Source of the DNA: Methylobacterium nonmethylotrophicum
GTDB taxonomy: Bacteria > Pseudomonadota > Alphaproteobacteria > Rhizobiales > Beijerinckiaceae
Assembly (NCBI RefSeq): GCF_004745635.1
Contig: NZ_SRLB01000004.1
Span: 1-64,000 of the forward strand
Length of the DNA: 64,000 nt
Direction: 5' to 3'
The position numbers and the translations under genes were made by a program. The notes under the pieces were generated by a model. That model searched no databases. It was not told the origin of the DNA and worked only from the letters and a program-made list of their open reading frames with translations. Below, piece by piece: positions 9,218 through 17,359 of the stretch. The first letter of the stretch is position 1; every line of letters starts with the position of its first letter.

Positions 9218-10381
9218 ATGACCGAGACCGACGCCCTCCGGCACCCCGAGATCCGTGAGGAGGTCGCCAAGCTCTGCGCCCGCTTCCCCGACGAATACTG
9301 GCGCCGCCTCGACGCCGAGCGCGCCTACCCGACCGAGTTCGTCGACGCGCTCACCGAATCCGGCTACCTCTCGGTGCTGATCCCCGAGGAGTATGGCGGC
9401 TCCGGCCTGCCGCTCTCGGCGGCGGCCGCGATCCTCGAGGAGGTGCAGCGCTCCGGCTGCAACGGGGCCGCCTGCCACGCCCAGATGTACACGATGGGCA
9501 CGGTGCTGCGGCACGGCACGAAGGCGCAGAAGGAGCGCTACCTGCCGGAGATCGCCGCCGGCCGCCTGCGGCTCCAGGCCTTCGGCGTCACCGAGCCGAC
9601 GAGCGGCACCGACACCACGGCGCTCCGCACCACCGCGCGGCGCGAGGGCGACCGCTACGTCGTCAACGGCCAGAAGATCTGGACCAGCCGGGCCGAGCAT
9701 TCCGACCTGATGCTGCTGCTTGCCCGCACCACGCCCCGCGACCAGGTGGGCAAGAAGACCGACGGCCTCTCGACCTTCATCGTCGACATGCGAGAGGCGC
9801 TCGGCCGCGGCCTGACCATCCGGCCGATCCGCACGATGATGAACCACAATTCGTGCGAGGTGTTCTTCGACAACATGGAGGTCCCGGCCGAGAACCTGGT
9901 CGGCGAGGAGGGCAAGGGGTTCCGCTACATCCTGTCGGGGATGAACGCCGAGCGGCTCTTGATCGCCGCCGAGTGCGTCGGCGACGCCAAGTGGTTCATC
10001 GCCAAGGCGTCGGCCTATGCCCGCGAGCGCCAGGTGTTCGGCCGGCCGATCGGCCAGAACCAGGGCATCCAGTTCCCGATCGCCAAGGCCTACGCCAACA
10101 TGCGGGCGGCCGAGCTGATGGTGCAGGAAGGCTTGCGCCTCTACGAGGCCGGCGCCAATCCGGGGGCGGAGGCCAACATGGCCAAGATGCTCGCCGCCGA
10201 CGCCTCGTTCGAGGCGGCCAATGCCTGCATCCAGACCTTCGGCGGCTTCGGCTTCGCGGAGGAATACGACGTCGAGCGCAAGTTCCGCGAGACGCGGCTC
10301 TACCAGGTGGCGCCGATCTCCACCAACCTGATCCTGTCCTACATCGCCGAGCACGTGCTCGGCATGCCGCGCTCCTATTGA
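9218..10381 (+). CDS. acyl-CoA dehydrogenase family protein
   Basis: A 387-residue FAD-dependent acyl-CoA dehydrogenase of normal length. Family features in order: LIPEEYGGSGLPLSAAAAIL (N-terminal helical domain), FGVTEPTSGTDTTALRTTA (FAD/substrate contact), VVNGQKIWTSRAEHSDLMLL (beta domain), ARERQVFGRPIGQNQGIQFP and QTFGGFGFAEEYDVERKFRE (C-terminal domain). It should oxidise an acyl-CoA to the enoyl-CoA and pass electrons to ETF. Start at ATG 9218, 7 bp after GGAGAG. The alpha/beta hydrolase gene follows 72 bp downstream and may be co-transcribed. Acyl chain preference is not readable from sequence. Confidence 0.93.
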   Translation: MTETDALRHPEIREEVAKLCARFPDEYWRRLDAERAYPTEFVDALTESGYLSVLIPEEYGGSGLPLSAAAAILEEVQRSGCNGAACHAQMYTMGTVLRHGTKAQKERYLPEIAAGRLRLQAFGVTEPTSGTDTTALRTTARREGDRYVVNGQKIWTSRAEHSDLMLLLARTTPRDQVGKKTDGLSTFIVDMREALGRGLTIRPIRTMMNHNSCEVFFDNMEVPAENLVGEEGKGFRYILSGMNAERLLIAAECVGDAKWFIAKASAYARERQVFGRPIGQNQGIQFPIAKAYANMRAAELMVQEGLRLYEAGANPGAEANMAKMLAADASFEAANACIQTFGGFGFAEEYDVERKFRETRLYQVAPISTNLILSYIAEHVLGMPRSY

Positions 10382-10453
10382 ACGACGATGCGCCCCGCCG
10401 CCCTCGATCCGGGCGGCGGCGGCGACGCGACAGACCGAGCCCGACCCCGCCCG

Positions 10454-11158
10454 ATGAGCGTCACCGATTCCGACCCGCTGCTGTTCCTGCCCGGGCTCCT
10501 CAACGACGCGGTGCTCTGGCGCGCGCCGATCGACGCGCTCGCCGACCGGGCGGCCGCAGCCGTGGCGGACCTGACCCTCGACGACAGCATCGCCGCCATG
10601 GCGCGGCGCGCGCTCACGGCCGCGCCGCCGCGCTTCTCCCTCGTCGCCCTGTCGATGGGCGGCTACGTCGCCTTCGAGATCCTGCGCCAGGCGCCCGAAC
10701 GGGTGACGCGCCTCGCCCTGTTCGACACCGGCGCCGGCCCGGAGAGCGACGCGCGGGCCGCCGACCGGCGCCGGGGCATGGACCAGCTCAAGGTCGGCCG
10801 CTTCGCCGGCGTCACCACCCGCCTGCTGCCGAAGCTCGTCCACGCCTCGCACGTGCACGGGCCGGTGGGCGAGGCCGTGAAGGCGATGGCCGAGCGGGTG
10901 GGCGGCGCGGCCTTCCTGCGCCAGCAGCGGGCGATCCTCGATCGGGCCGACAGCCGGCCGCTCCTGGCGGAGATCCGGGTGCCGACCCTGGTGGCGGTGG
11001 GCGAGGACGACCTGCTGACGCCCCCGGCGCTCGCCCGCGAGATCCATCAGGGCATCGCCGGCTCGCGCCTGCACGTCCTGGCCGCCTGCGGACACCTGCC
11101 GCCGCTGGAGCGACCGGAGGCGACGAGCGCGCTGCTGCGGGACTGGCTGGAGGGCTGA
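10454..11158 (+). CDS. alpha/beta hydrolase
   Basis: A 234-residue alpha/beta-hydrolase. LLFLPGLLNDAVLWRAPID is the oxyanion-loop region, LVALSMGGYVAFEIL carries the nucleophile elbow (S-M-G-G), VPTLVAVGEDDLLTPPALA supplies the acid, and LAACGHLPPLERPE the catalytic His. It resembles small esterases that share folds with 3-oxoadipate enol-lactonase and MenH. It follows the acyl-CoA dehydrogenase on the same strand and converges on higA. The ATG at 10454 starts the conserved part; an upstream in-frame ATG (10388) would add a low-complexity extension. Confidence 0.87.
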   Translation: MSVTDSDPLLFLPGLLNDAVLWRAPIDALADRAAAAVADLTLDDSIAAMARRALTAAPPRFSLVALSMGGYVAFEILRQAPERVTRLALFDTGAGPESDARAADRRRGMDQLKVGRFAGVTTRLLPKLVHASHVHGPVGEAVKAMAERVGGAAFLRQQRAILDRADSRPLLAEIRVPTLVAVGEDDLLTPPALAREIHQGIAGSRLHVLAACGHLPPLERPEATSALLRDWLEG

Positions 11159-11183
11159 GGGAGCCCCCGACGGTGATCCCGGA

Positions 11184-11489
11184 TCAGGCAGCGGCGTCGC
11201 TCTCGAACCGGGTCTGCAGGTTGAGCCAGAACAGGTGCGAGGTGCGGAAGTCGCGGGCCAGGCGCAGGGCGGTATCGGTGCTGATGCCGATCTCCTGCCG
11301 GACGATGCGCTCGATCCGCGAGCGCGGCAGGTGGATGGCGCGCGCCACCGTGCCGGCGGTCAGCCCGAGCGGCGCCATGAACTCCTCGCGCAGGATCTCG
11401 CCGGGATGGACCGGCGGAAGATCCGTCACGGTGTCGGCCTTGTCGAAGGCCTCTCGCAGGAAATCGAGGGTCACGGCGGCGTCCGGCAT
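11184..11489 (-). CDS. higA: HigA-type antitoxin (XRE helix-turn-helix)
   Basis: A 101-residue HigA/VapI-family antitoxin. The signature VHPGEILREEFMAPLGLTAG is followed by the helix-turn-helix LPRSRIERIVRQEIGISTDT and the closing ALRLARDFRTSHLFWLNLQT typical of the family. It lies 9 bp downstream of the toxin gene, in the toxin-first order usual for higBA. The protein should neutralise HigB and bind the operator upstream of higB. Confidence 0.92.
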   Translation of the reverse strand: MPDAAVTLDFLREAFDKADTVTDLPPVHPGEILREEFMAPLGLTAGTVARAIHLPRSRIERIVRQEIGISTDTALRLARDFRTSHLFWLNLQTRFESDAAA

Positions 11490-11498
11490 GGCAAGCCC

Positions 11499-11783
11499 TC
11501 AATGACAGTCGGTGAACTCGACCCGCTCGGGCCCGGACGCGGTCCAGACGACGCAGATCCGGAACTGGTCGTTGACGGCGATCGCGTGCTGCCCGGCCCG
11601 GTCCCGCTCGAGGGCGTGCAGACGGTTCGATGTCGGGACCTTCAGGTCGTCCAGGCTGGTCGCCGCATCCGGTGCGACGAGCCGGCGGCGGGCGGCCTTG
11701 AACAGGTCCGCCGGGAAGCCCTCCGGGCAGCGGCCCCGGAACACGGGCTCGGTGAGGCGGTGGTGGAAGCTCCGGATCGTCAC
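11499..11783 (-). CDS. higB: HigB-type mRNA interferase toxin (RelE/ParE fold)
   Basis: A 94-residue toxin of the RelE-like HigB family, which cleaves mRNA on translating ribosomes. It has the family opening IRSFHHRLTEPVFRG, the central TSLDDLKVPTSNRLHALERD and the C-terminal HAIAVNDQFRICVVWT. No in-frame ATG exists near the conserved start, so I place the start at GTG 11783, which gives V-T-I-R-S-F. The palindromic operator ends 11 bp upstream. higA follows directly on the same strand. Confidence 0.9.
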   Translation of the reverse strand: MTIRSFHHRLTEPVFRGRCPEGFPADLFKAARRRLVAPDAATSLDDLKVPTSNRLHALERDRAGQHAIAVNDQFRICVVWTASGPERVEFTDCH

Positions 11784-11793
11784 CGAGGCGACG

Positions 11794-11827
11794 TTGCACG
11801 CGATGAAGCATGTATCATCGGGTGCAA
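11794..11827 (-). promoter_or_regulatory. higBA operator palindrome
   Basis: A 34-bp inverted repeat directly upstream of higB. Arms TTGCACGCGATGA and TCATCGGGTGCAA match at 12 of 13 positions around an 8-bp AT-rich centre (AGCATGTA). HigA-family antitoxins bind palindromes overlapping their own promoter, so autoregulation through this site is the natural reading. It lies between higB and the stop of the small secreted protein gene. Confidence 0.7.
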
Positions 11828-11835
11828 CGCCGCCA

Positions 11836-12114
11836 TCAACGATTCCCCGCCGCCGGCCCGCCCGCCGTGCCGCCGCTCCCGGGCGGTCCGGCGGTCGGGC
11901 TGCCGCCGATCCAGACGCCCGGATTGGTGCCGGGCACGGAGGTCCCGCTCGGGTTGCCCGGGAGGGGGCGAGCCGGGCGCGAGGGCGGCGGCGTCCCGGT
12001 ACCGGGACCCGGGGCGCCGACGGCGTCGCTCGGCGGCGGCACCCGTGTGGTCTGCGCCTCGGCGAGAACGGGGAGGCCGAGGGCGAAGGCGAGCGTGAGG
12101 GCGGTTCTGAGCAT
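11836..12114 (-). CDS. small secreted Pro/Gly-rich protein, function unknown
   Basis: A 92-residue protein with a convincing signal peptide (MLRTALTLAFALGLPVLAEA) and a mature part of low complexity rich in Pro, Gly and Ser, containing VPGTNPGVWIGGSPTAG. No catalytic motif is visible. It is upstream of higBA on the same strand but separated from it by the operator palindrome, so it is probably an independent unit. I do not recognise a family. Confidence 0.6.
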   Translation of the reverse strand: MLRTALTLAFALGLPVLAEAQTTRVPPPSDAVGAPGPGTGTPPPSRPARPLPGNPSGTSVPGTNPGVWIGGSPTAGPPGSGGTAGGPAAGNR

Positions 12115-12412
12115 CGGGCTGTCCGTGCGCGGCGGTGGCTGCTCAACGTCAGGACGGCGCCCCGGTTCGCGTCAGCCGGACGACCCGCATGGCGGCACGG
12201 GCCGCCGCGGCTCGGTGTGGGTCTGGTGCCGCGGCGCCGACCCGCAAGTCCGGACGGGTTTTCCGTCCTCGCCACCCTAGCGGCAACTTTCCGTTGCTTC
12301 TGAGAATAAAGCACCCTGCCGTTGTGCCTACACGCTTGCACAAAAATACATCACCCACGAGCGAGCCGTTTAATCAAAAATTGATTTTGTAAACATATCA
12401 TAGAGTAGTTAT
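12115..12412. other. intergenic region upstream of the chemotaxis receptor
   Basis: About 300 bp without a gene, between two divergently transcribed genes. The last ~110 bp are distinctly AT-rich (TTGATTTTGTAAACATATCA and neighbouring sequence), which would suit a promoter, but no site is strong enough to name. Confidence 0.4.
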
Positions 12413-14095
12413 ATGGGGCATGACATGAACTCAAAATTGTCTCGTGTCCTGAGCGGACTCATTTTGCTGCTGACTGCCGGTATCCTGGCGCAGGGGGTTC
12501 TGGGCATGCTGCGGTTGCGGGCCGTCAACGCGAACGCCCTGGAACTCTCCGAAAACTGGATGCCGAGCGTGCGTGAACTCGGCGACGTCAAGTATCGGAT
12601 CACGCGCCTGCGCCTCGCCGATGCGCGCTACGTCACGGCGATCGAACCCGTCGACGAGCTCGACGCGGTCTCGACCCGTCGGCTCAAGGACGTCGAGGCG
12701 GCCATGGTGCGCTACGAGCCGTTGATCTCGAGCGACGAGGAGCGCGCCCTCTGGAGCGCGTTCCAGCAGCAGTGGGCCGGGTACCTGGCGATGCGCGCAA
12801 AGATCGTCGCCGCGGCTCGGACGAAGAACCAGGCCGCGCTGAACGACCTTTTTCAGACCTCGCGACGAACGTTCGATCAGGCGCTGGAGACCCTCGATCG
12901 CGACCTGTCCCTGAACGTGAGCGGGGGTGAGCAGGCCCGTCGTGCCGCCGCCGACACCTATGCCCGCGGCCTGTGGCTGACCGGGCTTCTGGCGTGCGCC
13001 GCCCTGGCGGCCGGCCTCGCGGGCATCGCCTACGTGGTCGCCGGGGTGACGCGGCCGATCGGCCGCCTGATCCGGCGCATGCACGCGCTCGCCGCCGGCG
13101 ACGTCACGACTCCCGTGCCCTACACCGCCCGCACCAACGAGATCGGCGCCATCGCGGCCGCGCTCGAGGCCTCCCGCGAGACCCTGATCCGGATCCGTCA
13201 GCTCGAGGACGAGACGCGGCTCGCGCGGGCCTCGGCCGAGGAGCAGCGCCGGGCCGGCATGCGCCAGATGGCCGAAGGGTTCGAATCGGCGGTCGGCGGC
13301 ATCGTCACCCTGGTCTCCTCGGCGGCCACCGAGCTGCAGGCCACAGCCGGGCAGATGACCGCGACCGCCGCCGGAACCGCCACGCAATCGGGCGCGGTCG
13401 CGGCGGCGGCCGAGGAAGCGGCCGCGAACGTGAATGCCGTCGCGGCGGCGGCCGAGGAGCTCGGCGCCTCGGTCGAGGAGATCGGCCGGCGGGTCCGCGG
13501 CTCGGCCGGGCTCGCCCAGCACGCCGTCGCGGAGGCCGATCAGACCGCCCGCCTCGTCCACGTGATGAAGACGACCTCGGGCCGGATCGGCGAGATGGTC
13601 GGGCTGATCTCGACCATCGCGCGCCAGACCAACCTTCTCGCGCTCAACGCCACGATCGAGGCGGCGCGCGCCGGCGAGGCCGGCCGCGGCTTCGCGGTGG
13701 TGGCGGCCGAGGTGAAGGACCTCTCCACCCAGACCGCACGGGCCACCGAGGAGATCGCCGGCCAGATCGGCGAGATCCAGGGCGTGACCGACGAGGCCGT
13801 GACGGCCATCGGGCAGATCACGGCGCGCATCCGCGAGATCGACGCCATGGCGGCCAGCATCGCCGACGCGGTCGCGCAGCAGGGCGGCGCGACGCAGGAG
13901 ATCGTGCGCAACGTCGCCCAGGCGGCGACCGGGGCGAGCGCGGTGACGCGCACCATCACGGGCGTGGCGAAGGCCTCCGAGGAGACCGGCGCGGCGGCGA
14001 GCGAGGTGCTCGCCTCGTCCTCGGAGCTGTCGCGCCAGTCCGAGCACCTGTCCTCGGAGGTGCAACGCTTCCTCGCGACCGTGCGCGCCGCCTGA
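12413..14095 (+). CDS. methyl-accepting chemotaxis protein with 4HB-type periplasmic sensor
   Basis: A 560-residue transducer. TM1 (about residues 9-31, [20 protein letters not shown]) and TM2 (about 183-206, [20 protein letters not shown]) flank a ~150-residue all-helical periplasmic domain of the four-helix-bundle type ([20 protein letters not shown]). A HAMP segment follows ([20 protein letters not shown]). The cytoplasmic signalling hairpin holds the strongly conserved tip [20 protein letters not shown] with [15 protein letters not shown]. Ligand unknown. No che genes are adjacent. ATGs at 12413 and 12425 are both possible. The 120 bp upstream are AT-rich compared with the surroundings and presumably hold the promoter. 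Confidence 0.94.
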   Translation: MGHDMNSKLSRVLSGLILLLTAGILAQGVLGMLRLRAVNANALELSENWMPSVRELGDVKYRITRLRLADARYVTAIEPVDELDAVSTRRLKDVEAAMVRYEPLISSDEERALWSAFQQQWAGYLAMRAKIVAAARTKNQAALNDLFQTSRRTFDQALETLDRDLSLNVSGGEQARRAAADTYARGLWLTGLLACAALAAGLAGIAYVVAGVTRPIGRLIRRMHALAAGDVTTPVPYTARTNEIGAIAAALEASRETLIRIRQLEDETRLARASAEEQRRAGMRQMAEGFESAVGGIVTLVSSAATELQATAGQMTATAAGTATQSGAVAAAAEEAAANVNAVAAAAEELGASVEEIGRRVRGSAGLAQHAVAEADQTARLVHVMKTTSGRIGEMVGLISTIARQTNLLALNATIEAARAGEAGRGFAVVAAEVKDLSTQTARATEEIAGQIGEIQGVTDEAVTAIGQITARIREIDAMAASIADAVAQQGGATQEIVRNVAQAATGASAVTRTITGVAKASEETGAAASEVLASSSELSRQSEHLSSEVQRFLATVRAA

Positions 14096-14108
14096 GCGCG
14101 GGCCCCGC

Positions 14109-15011
14109 TCAGATCGCCCCTTCGGCGACGTCCCGCATCAGCCCCGGCACCTCGCCCGGCAGCTCGCGGGCCAGGAACCCGATCGGGCCGCAGCTCCGGG
14201 CGAGGCGCCGCCCCGCCTCGCCGTGCAGGAAGACGCCCCAGGCGGCGGCCTCCGCCGGCCGGGTGCCGCGGGCGAGCAGCCCGACGATGAGGCCGGCGAG
14301 CACGTCGCCCGAGCCCGAGGTGCCGAGCCCCGCGCCGCCGCCGCCATAGTGCCAGACCTCGCCCGCCGGATCGACAATCCAGGTCTCCGCCCCCTTCATC
14401 ACCACGACGGCCTGCAGCATCGCGGCGGCCCGGCGCGCCGCCGCGAGGGGATCGGCCTCGACGGCGTCGCGGTCGCAGTGAAGGAAGCGCGCCATCTCGC
14501 CGGCATGCGGGGTCAGCACCACCTGGCCGGCCCGGGCCCGCACCACCCCGGCCTGGTCGCACAGCCCGTCGATGCTCGCCGCGTCGAGGACGAAGGGGGC
14601 CTTGGCCGGGCCGGCCAGCAGGGCGGCGGTCAGCGCCTTCGTGGGCTCGCCCGACGCCATGCCGGCGCCGACCAGCACCGCATCGGCCCGCTCGGTGCGC
14701 GGCAGCAGCACCTCGGCGGCTTGCCCGTGGTCGACATGGCCGCCCTCGCCCTCCGGCAGGCGCACCACCAGGGCTTCCGGCACGGCGAGCGCCGCGTGCG
14801 GCGCCGTGCCGGCGGCGATCGACATCTGCAGCTTGCCGGCGCCGGCCCGGAGCGCCGCGGTGCCGGCCAGGATCGCGGCGCCCGGCACCTCGACCGAGCC
14901 GGCGATCACCAGCGCGCTGCCGCGGGCCTCCTTGCTGCCGCCCGACGGGTCCGGCAAGGGCAGGCCGCGCAGGGTCGCGGCGGTGATCGGCTTGATCCTC
15001 TCTCGCGTCAT
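14109..15011 (-). CDS. nnrD: ADP-dependent NAD(P)H-hydrate dehydratase
   Basis: A 300-residue YjeF C-terminal-domain (ribokinase-fold) enzyme that repairs hydrated NAD(P)H using ADP. Diagnostic stretches are GSALVIAGSVEVPGAAILAG, TPHAGEMARFL and GLGTSGSGDVLAGLIVGLLA with the catalytic Asp. The epimerase half found in the bifunctional Nnr protein is absent here. The start ATG at 15011 overlaps the stop of the histidine phosphatase gene (ATGA), indicating translational coupling. It converges with the chemotaxis gene 13 bp away. Confidence 0.92.
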   Translation of the reverse strand: MTRERIKPITAATLRGLPLPDPSGGSKEARGSALVIAGSVEVPGAAILAGTAALRAGAGKLQMSIAAGTAPHAALAVPEALVVRLPEGEGGHVDHGQAAEVLLPRTERADAVLVGAGMASGEPTKALTAALLAGPAKAPFVLDAASIDGLCDQAGVVRARAGQVVLTPHAGEMARFLHCDRDAVEADPLAAARRAAAMLQAVVVMKGAETWIVDPAGEVWHYGGGGAGLGTSGSGDVLAGLIVGLLARGTRPAEAAAWGVFLHGEAGRRLARSCGPIGFLARELPGEVPGLMRDVAEGAI

Positions 15012-15772
15012 CGGGCGGCCCCCGTGGCGTCGGGCTCGGCCGTCACCGGGGCGCCGGCCTGGGTCAGCGGCGCCACGACATTGTAGCGCTGCAGCACCAG
15101 CTTGCCGCTGCTGCCCTGGTGCGGGTCGAAGGCGTACTCGGTCACCGAGCAGTTGGCGACGTCGCCCTCCCGGTCGATGGCGAGAATCTCGTCCTCGGTC
15201 ATGCCCTCGAGGAGGTAGCGCAGGCACAGGACCACGACCTGGTGCCCGACCACCAGCACGCGCCGCCCGCCGTAATGCAGCGACACGGTGTCGAGCGCGC
15301 TGCGCAGGCGCAGGATCACGTCGCACCAGCTCTCGCCGCCCGGCGGCCGGTGGTAGAACTTGCCGAGCAGGCGCCGGAACTCGGCCTGCTCGGGGTGAAT
15401 CTGGACGATGCCCTCGCGGGTGAGCCGGTCGAGGACACCGAACTCCTTCTCGCGCAGGCGCTCGTCGGTCACGAAGTCGAGGAGCGGGTCGGCGACGCCC
15501 CCGGCCTCGCGGATCAGCCGGGCCGTGGCCTCGGCCCGCCGGTAGGGCGAGGCCAGCACCACGTCGGGCCGTGCGGAGGCCGGCATCTCGGCAAACCAGC
15601 GCCCGACCGCCGCCGCCTGGCGCTCGCCCAGCGGGCTCAGGGGCACGTCGACGTCGCGCTCGGCGATGTCGATATGGGTGTGCCCGGCCGCCTGGGCGGC
15701 GTCTCGGGCGACGTTGCCGGCGCTCTCGCCGTGCCGCACGATCCAGATCCGGTCCGGCCAGCGCTGCTGCAT
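15008..15772 (-). CDS. histidine phosphatase (phosphoglycerate mutase-like) family protein
   Basis: A 254-residue branch-1 histidine phosphatase. The phosphohistidine motif is IWIVRHGESAGN (residues ~9-20). VLASPYRRAEATARLI supplies the second Arg, LREKEFGVLDRLTREG the acid region, and RVLVVGHQVVVLCLRYLL the second catalytic His. The substrate is not evident; many such proteins act on sugar phosphates or nucleotides. It is the first gene of a coupled pair with nnrD. Confidence 0.88.
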   Translation of the reverse strand: MQQRWPDRIWIVRHGESAGNVARDAAQAAGHTHIDIAERDVDVPLSPLGERQAAAVGRWFAEMPASARPDVVLASPYRRAEATARLIREAGGVADPLLDFVTDERLREKEFGVLDRLTREGIVQIHPEQAEFRRLLGKFYHRPPGGESWCDVILRLRSALDTVSLHYGGRRVLVVGHQVVVLCLRYLLEGMTEDEILAIDREGDVANCSVTEYAFDPHQGSSGKLVLQRYNVVAPLTQAGAPVTAEPDATGAAR

Positions 15773-15924
15773 GATTTTCCCCCGACGACGATCGGGGAGC
15801 TAGCGGAGGCGGACCGGTCCGCAAGGAGCGACAGGCGCCCGGGGCCCGAGGGGCCTGGCCGCGTCGGCGGCCGTCGGGCCCGCGGCGTCGCAGGGCGGCG
15901 CACCCTCGACGGGACGCAGACGCG

Positions 15925-16308
15925 TCACCACACGCGGGCGACGATGCCGTCGAAAGCCAAGTCGGCCGAGATGAGCGGGAGACGATGATGCTGTGCCGTC
16001 GCGGCGAGCAGCCGATCGAACGGGTCGCGGTGGGTCCATGCCATCGCAGCTGCCGCGGCGCAGATCTCCGGATCGAGCGCGATGGCCACACCGCCCTGTT
16101 CGCTCAGGAGCACGACCAGACGCGTGACATAGGGCTCAATCTCCGGCCATTTCCCGAGCCGGACCGTCTGTGCGATCTCGAAGAAGCTGATGGCACTGAC
16201 GAACACCTGATCTGCCGCCTCGATCGCCGCGGCGGCTCTGCTCGACAGGCGGTCGTCCCCGGTCAGGGTCCACGCCCATGCATGCGTATCGAGCAGGACC
16301 GACGTCAC
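15925..16308 (-). CDS. vapC: VapC-type PIN-domain ribonuclease toxin
   Basis: A 127-residue PIN-domain toxin. The acidic active-site residues are visible in order: SVLLDTHAWAW (first Asp), ISFFEIAQTVRLGKW (Glu), HRDPFDRLLAATAQ (Asp) and PLISADLAFDGI (last Asp). I place the start at GTG 16308, whose GTGA overlaps the antitoxin stop, with GGGAAGGGGG just upstream. A TTG 15 bp earlier is less likely. Family members cleave specific tRNA or rRNA sites; the target here is unknown. Confidence 0.9.
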   Translation of the reverse strand: MTSVLLDTHAWAWTLTGDDRLSSRAAAAIEAADQVFVSAISFFEIAQTVRLGKWPEIEPYVTRLVVLLSEQGGVAIALDPEICAAAAAMAWTHRDPFDRLLAATAQHHRLPLISADLAFDGIVARVW

Positions 16309-16538
16309 TGGCCCCCTTCCCAAAAGCCAAGCTCGTCGTCCGGCAGAGGCTCGAAGAAGTCCGGGCCACGACCCAATTCGTCCTTGAGCAGACCGATCTT
16401 GAACGGCTGCCGCGCAATCGGAACCAGACGGACGACTGGCTTGTGCCCTTTGGCGATCACGACCTCTTCGCCCGCGAGCGCAGCCTCGATGAGCTTGGAG
16501 AGGTGAGTCTTAGCTGCGTGGATGGTGACCTGCTTCAT
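16305..16538 (-). CDS. vapB: Phd/YefM-type antitoxin (VapB partner)
   Basis: A 77-residue antitoxin. The N-terminal MKQVTIHAAKTHLSKLIEAA is the Phd-type DNA-binding fold; GEEVVIAKGHKPVVRLVPI is its characteristic second half. The acidic C-terminus (FFEPLPDDELGFWEGGQ) should wrap around and inhibit the toxin. It overlaps vapC by 4 bp (GTGA), the normal antitoxin-first order. It probably represses its own promoter in the 250-bp gap upstream. Confidence 0.9.
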   Translation of the reverse strand: MKQVTIHAAKTHLSKLIEAALAGEEVVIAKGHKPVVRLVPIARQPFKIGLLKDELGRGPDFFEPLPDDELGFWEGGQ

Positions 16539-16792
16539 CCTGGTATCCCCACATCAAATCAAAATCTCATGACGCGCATAGTTAGTCAAGTTAGCTAAGC
16601 GATCGGTGGCCACTCGCACCCGTCACCCTGCTTTCGGCGGCCCGTCGGCTCAAAGCCGCTCCTCTGACCCCGCTTGGCCAAGCTCTTGCAAGCCCCCGGA
16701 CTATCCGCGGGCGGGTTCCGATCACGGCCGAAATCTGTGAGAACGAGGCAGCCGGCGAGACGGCCGGGATCCGGGGGCAGGACATCACGCGC

Positions 16793-17359
16793 ATGCAGGA
16801 GGATCGGCGACCGGTCGCCACCGACACGCGCCTGACGCCGGTCCGGCACGGGCTTCACGTCAACGGCCGGACCGTGACGGTCGAGGTGGCGCCCGGCACC
16901 CGCCTCCTCTACGTGCTGCGCAACGACCTGGCGTTGAACGGCCCGAAATACGGCTGCGGCCTCGGCCAGTGCGGCAGCTGCACGGTGCTGGTCGACGGCC
17001 GGGCCCTGCGCTCCTGCGCGATCCCGGTGCGGGCCGCGCTCGGGCGCCGGATCGTGACCCTCGAAGGCCTTGCCGAGGGCGGGCGGCTGCATCCGGTCCA
17101 GGAGGCCTTCGTGGCCGAGAATGCGGCGCAGTGCGGCTACTGCCTCAACGGCATGATCATGACCACGGTGGCGCTGCTCGCCGCCAATCCGGACCCGAGC
17201 GAGGCCGAGATCCGCGCCGGCCTCCAGGCCAACCTGTGCCGCTGCGGCACCCATATCGAGATCCTGCGCGCCGTGCGCGGCGCCGCGGCGCGGCTGCGCG
17301 CCGGCAGGGCCGACCGAGAGAAGGCAGGATCGGACGAGGCAGGATCGAGCCAGGCATGA
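16793..17359 (+). CDS. (2Fe-2S)-binding subunit of a molybdenum hydroxylase (NicA/IorA-like)
   Basis: A 188-residue small subunit of the xanthine oxidase family. The plant-type ferredoxin cluster is bound by YGCGLGQCGSCTVLVDGRAL plus a fourth Cys in RSCAIP. The second cluster motif is QCGYCLNGMIMT and NLCRCGTHIEILRAV. It transfers electrons from the molybdenum site of the partner encoded immediately downstream. The stop overlaps the next ATG (ATGA). An ~30-residue charged tail after the conserved end is unusual. The pair has the same layout as nicotinate dehydrogenase NicAB and isoquinoline 1-oxidoreductase. Confidence 0.9.
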   Translation: MQEDRRPVATDTRLTPVRHGLHVNGRTVTVEVAPGTRLLYVLRNDLALNGPKYGCGLGQCGSCTVLVDGRALRSCAIPVRAALGRRIVTLEGLAEGGRLHPVQEAFVAENAAQCGYCLNGMIMTTVALLAANPDPSEAEIRAGLQANLCRCGTHIEILRAVRGAAARLRAGRADREKAGSDEAGSSQA

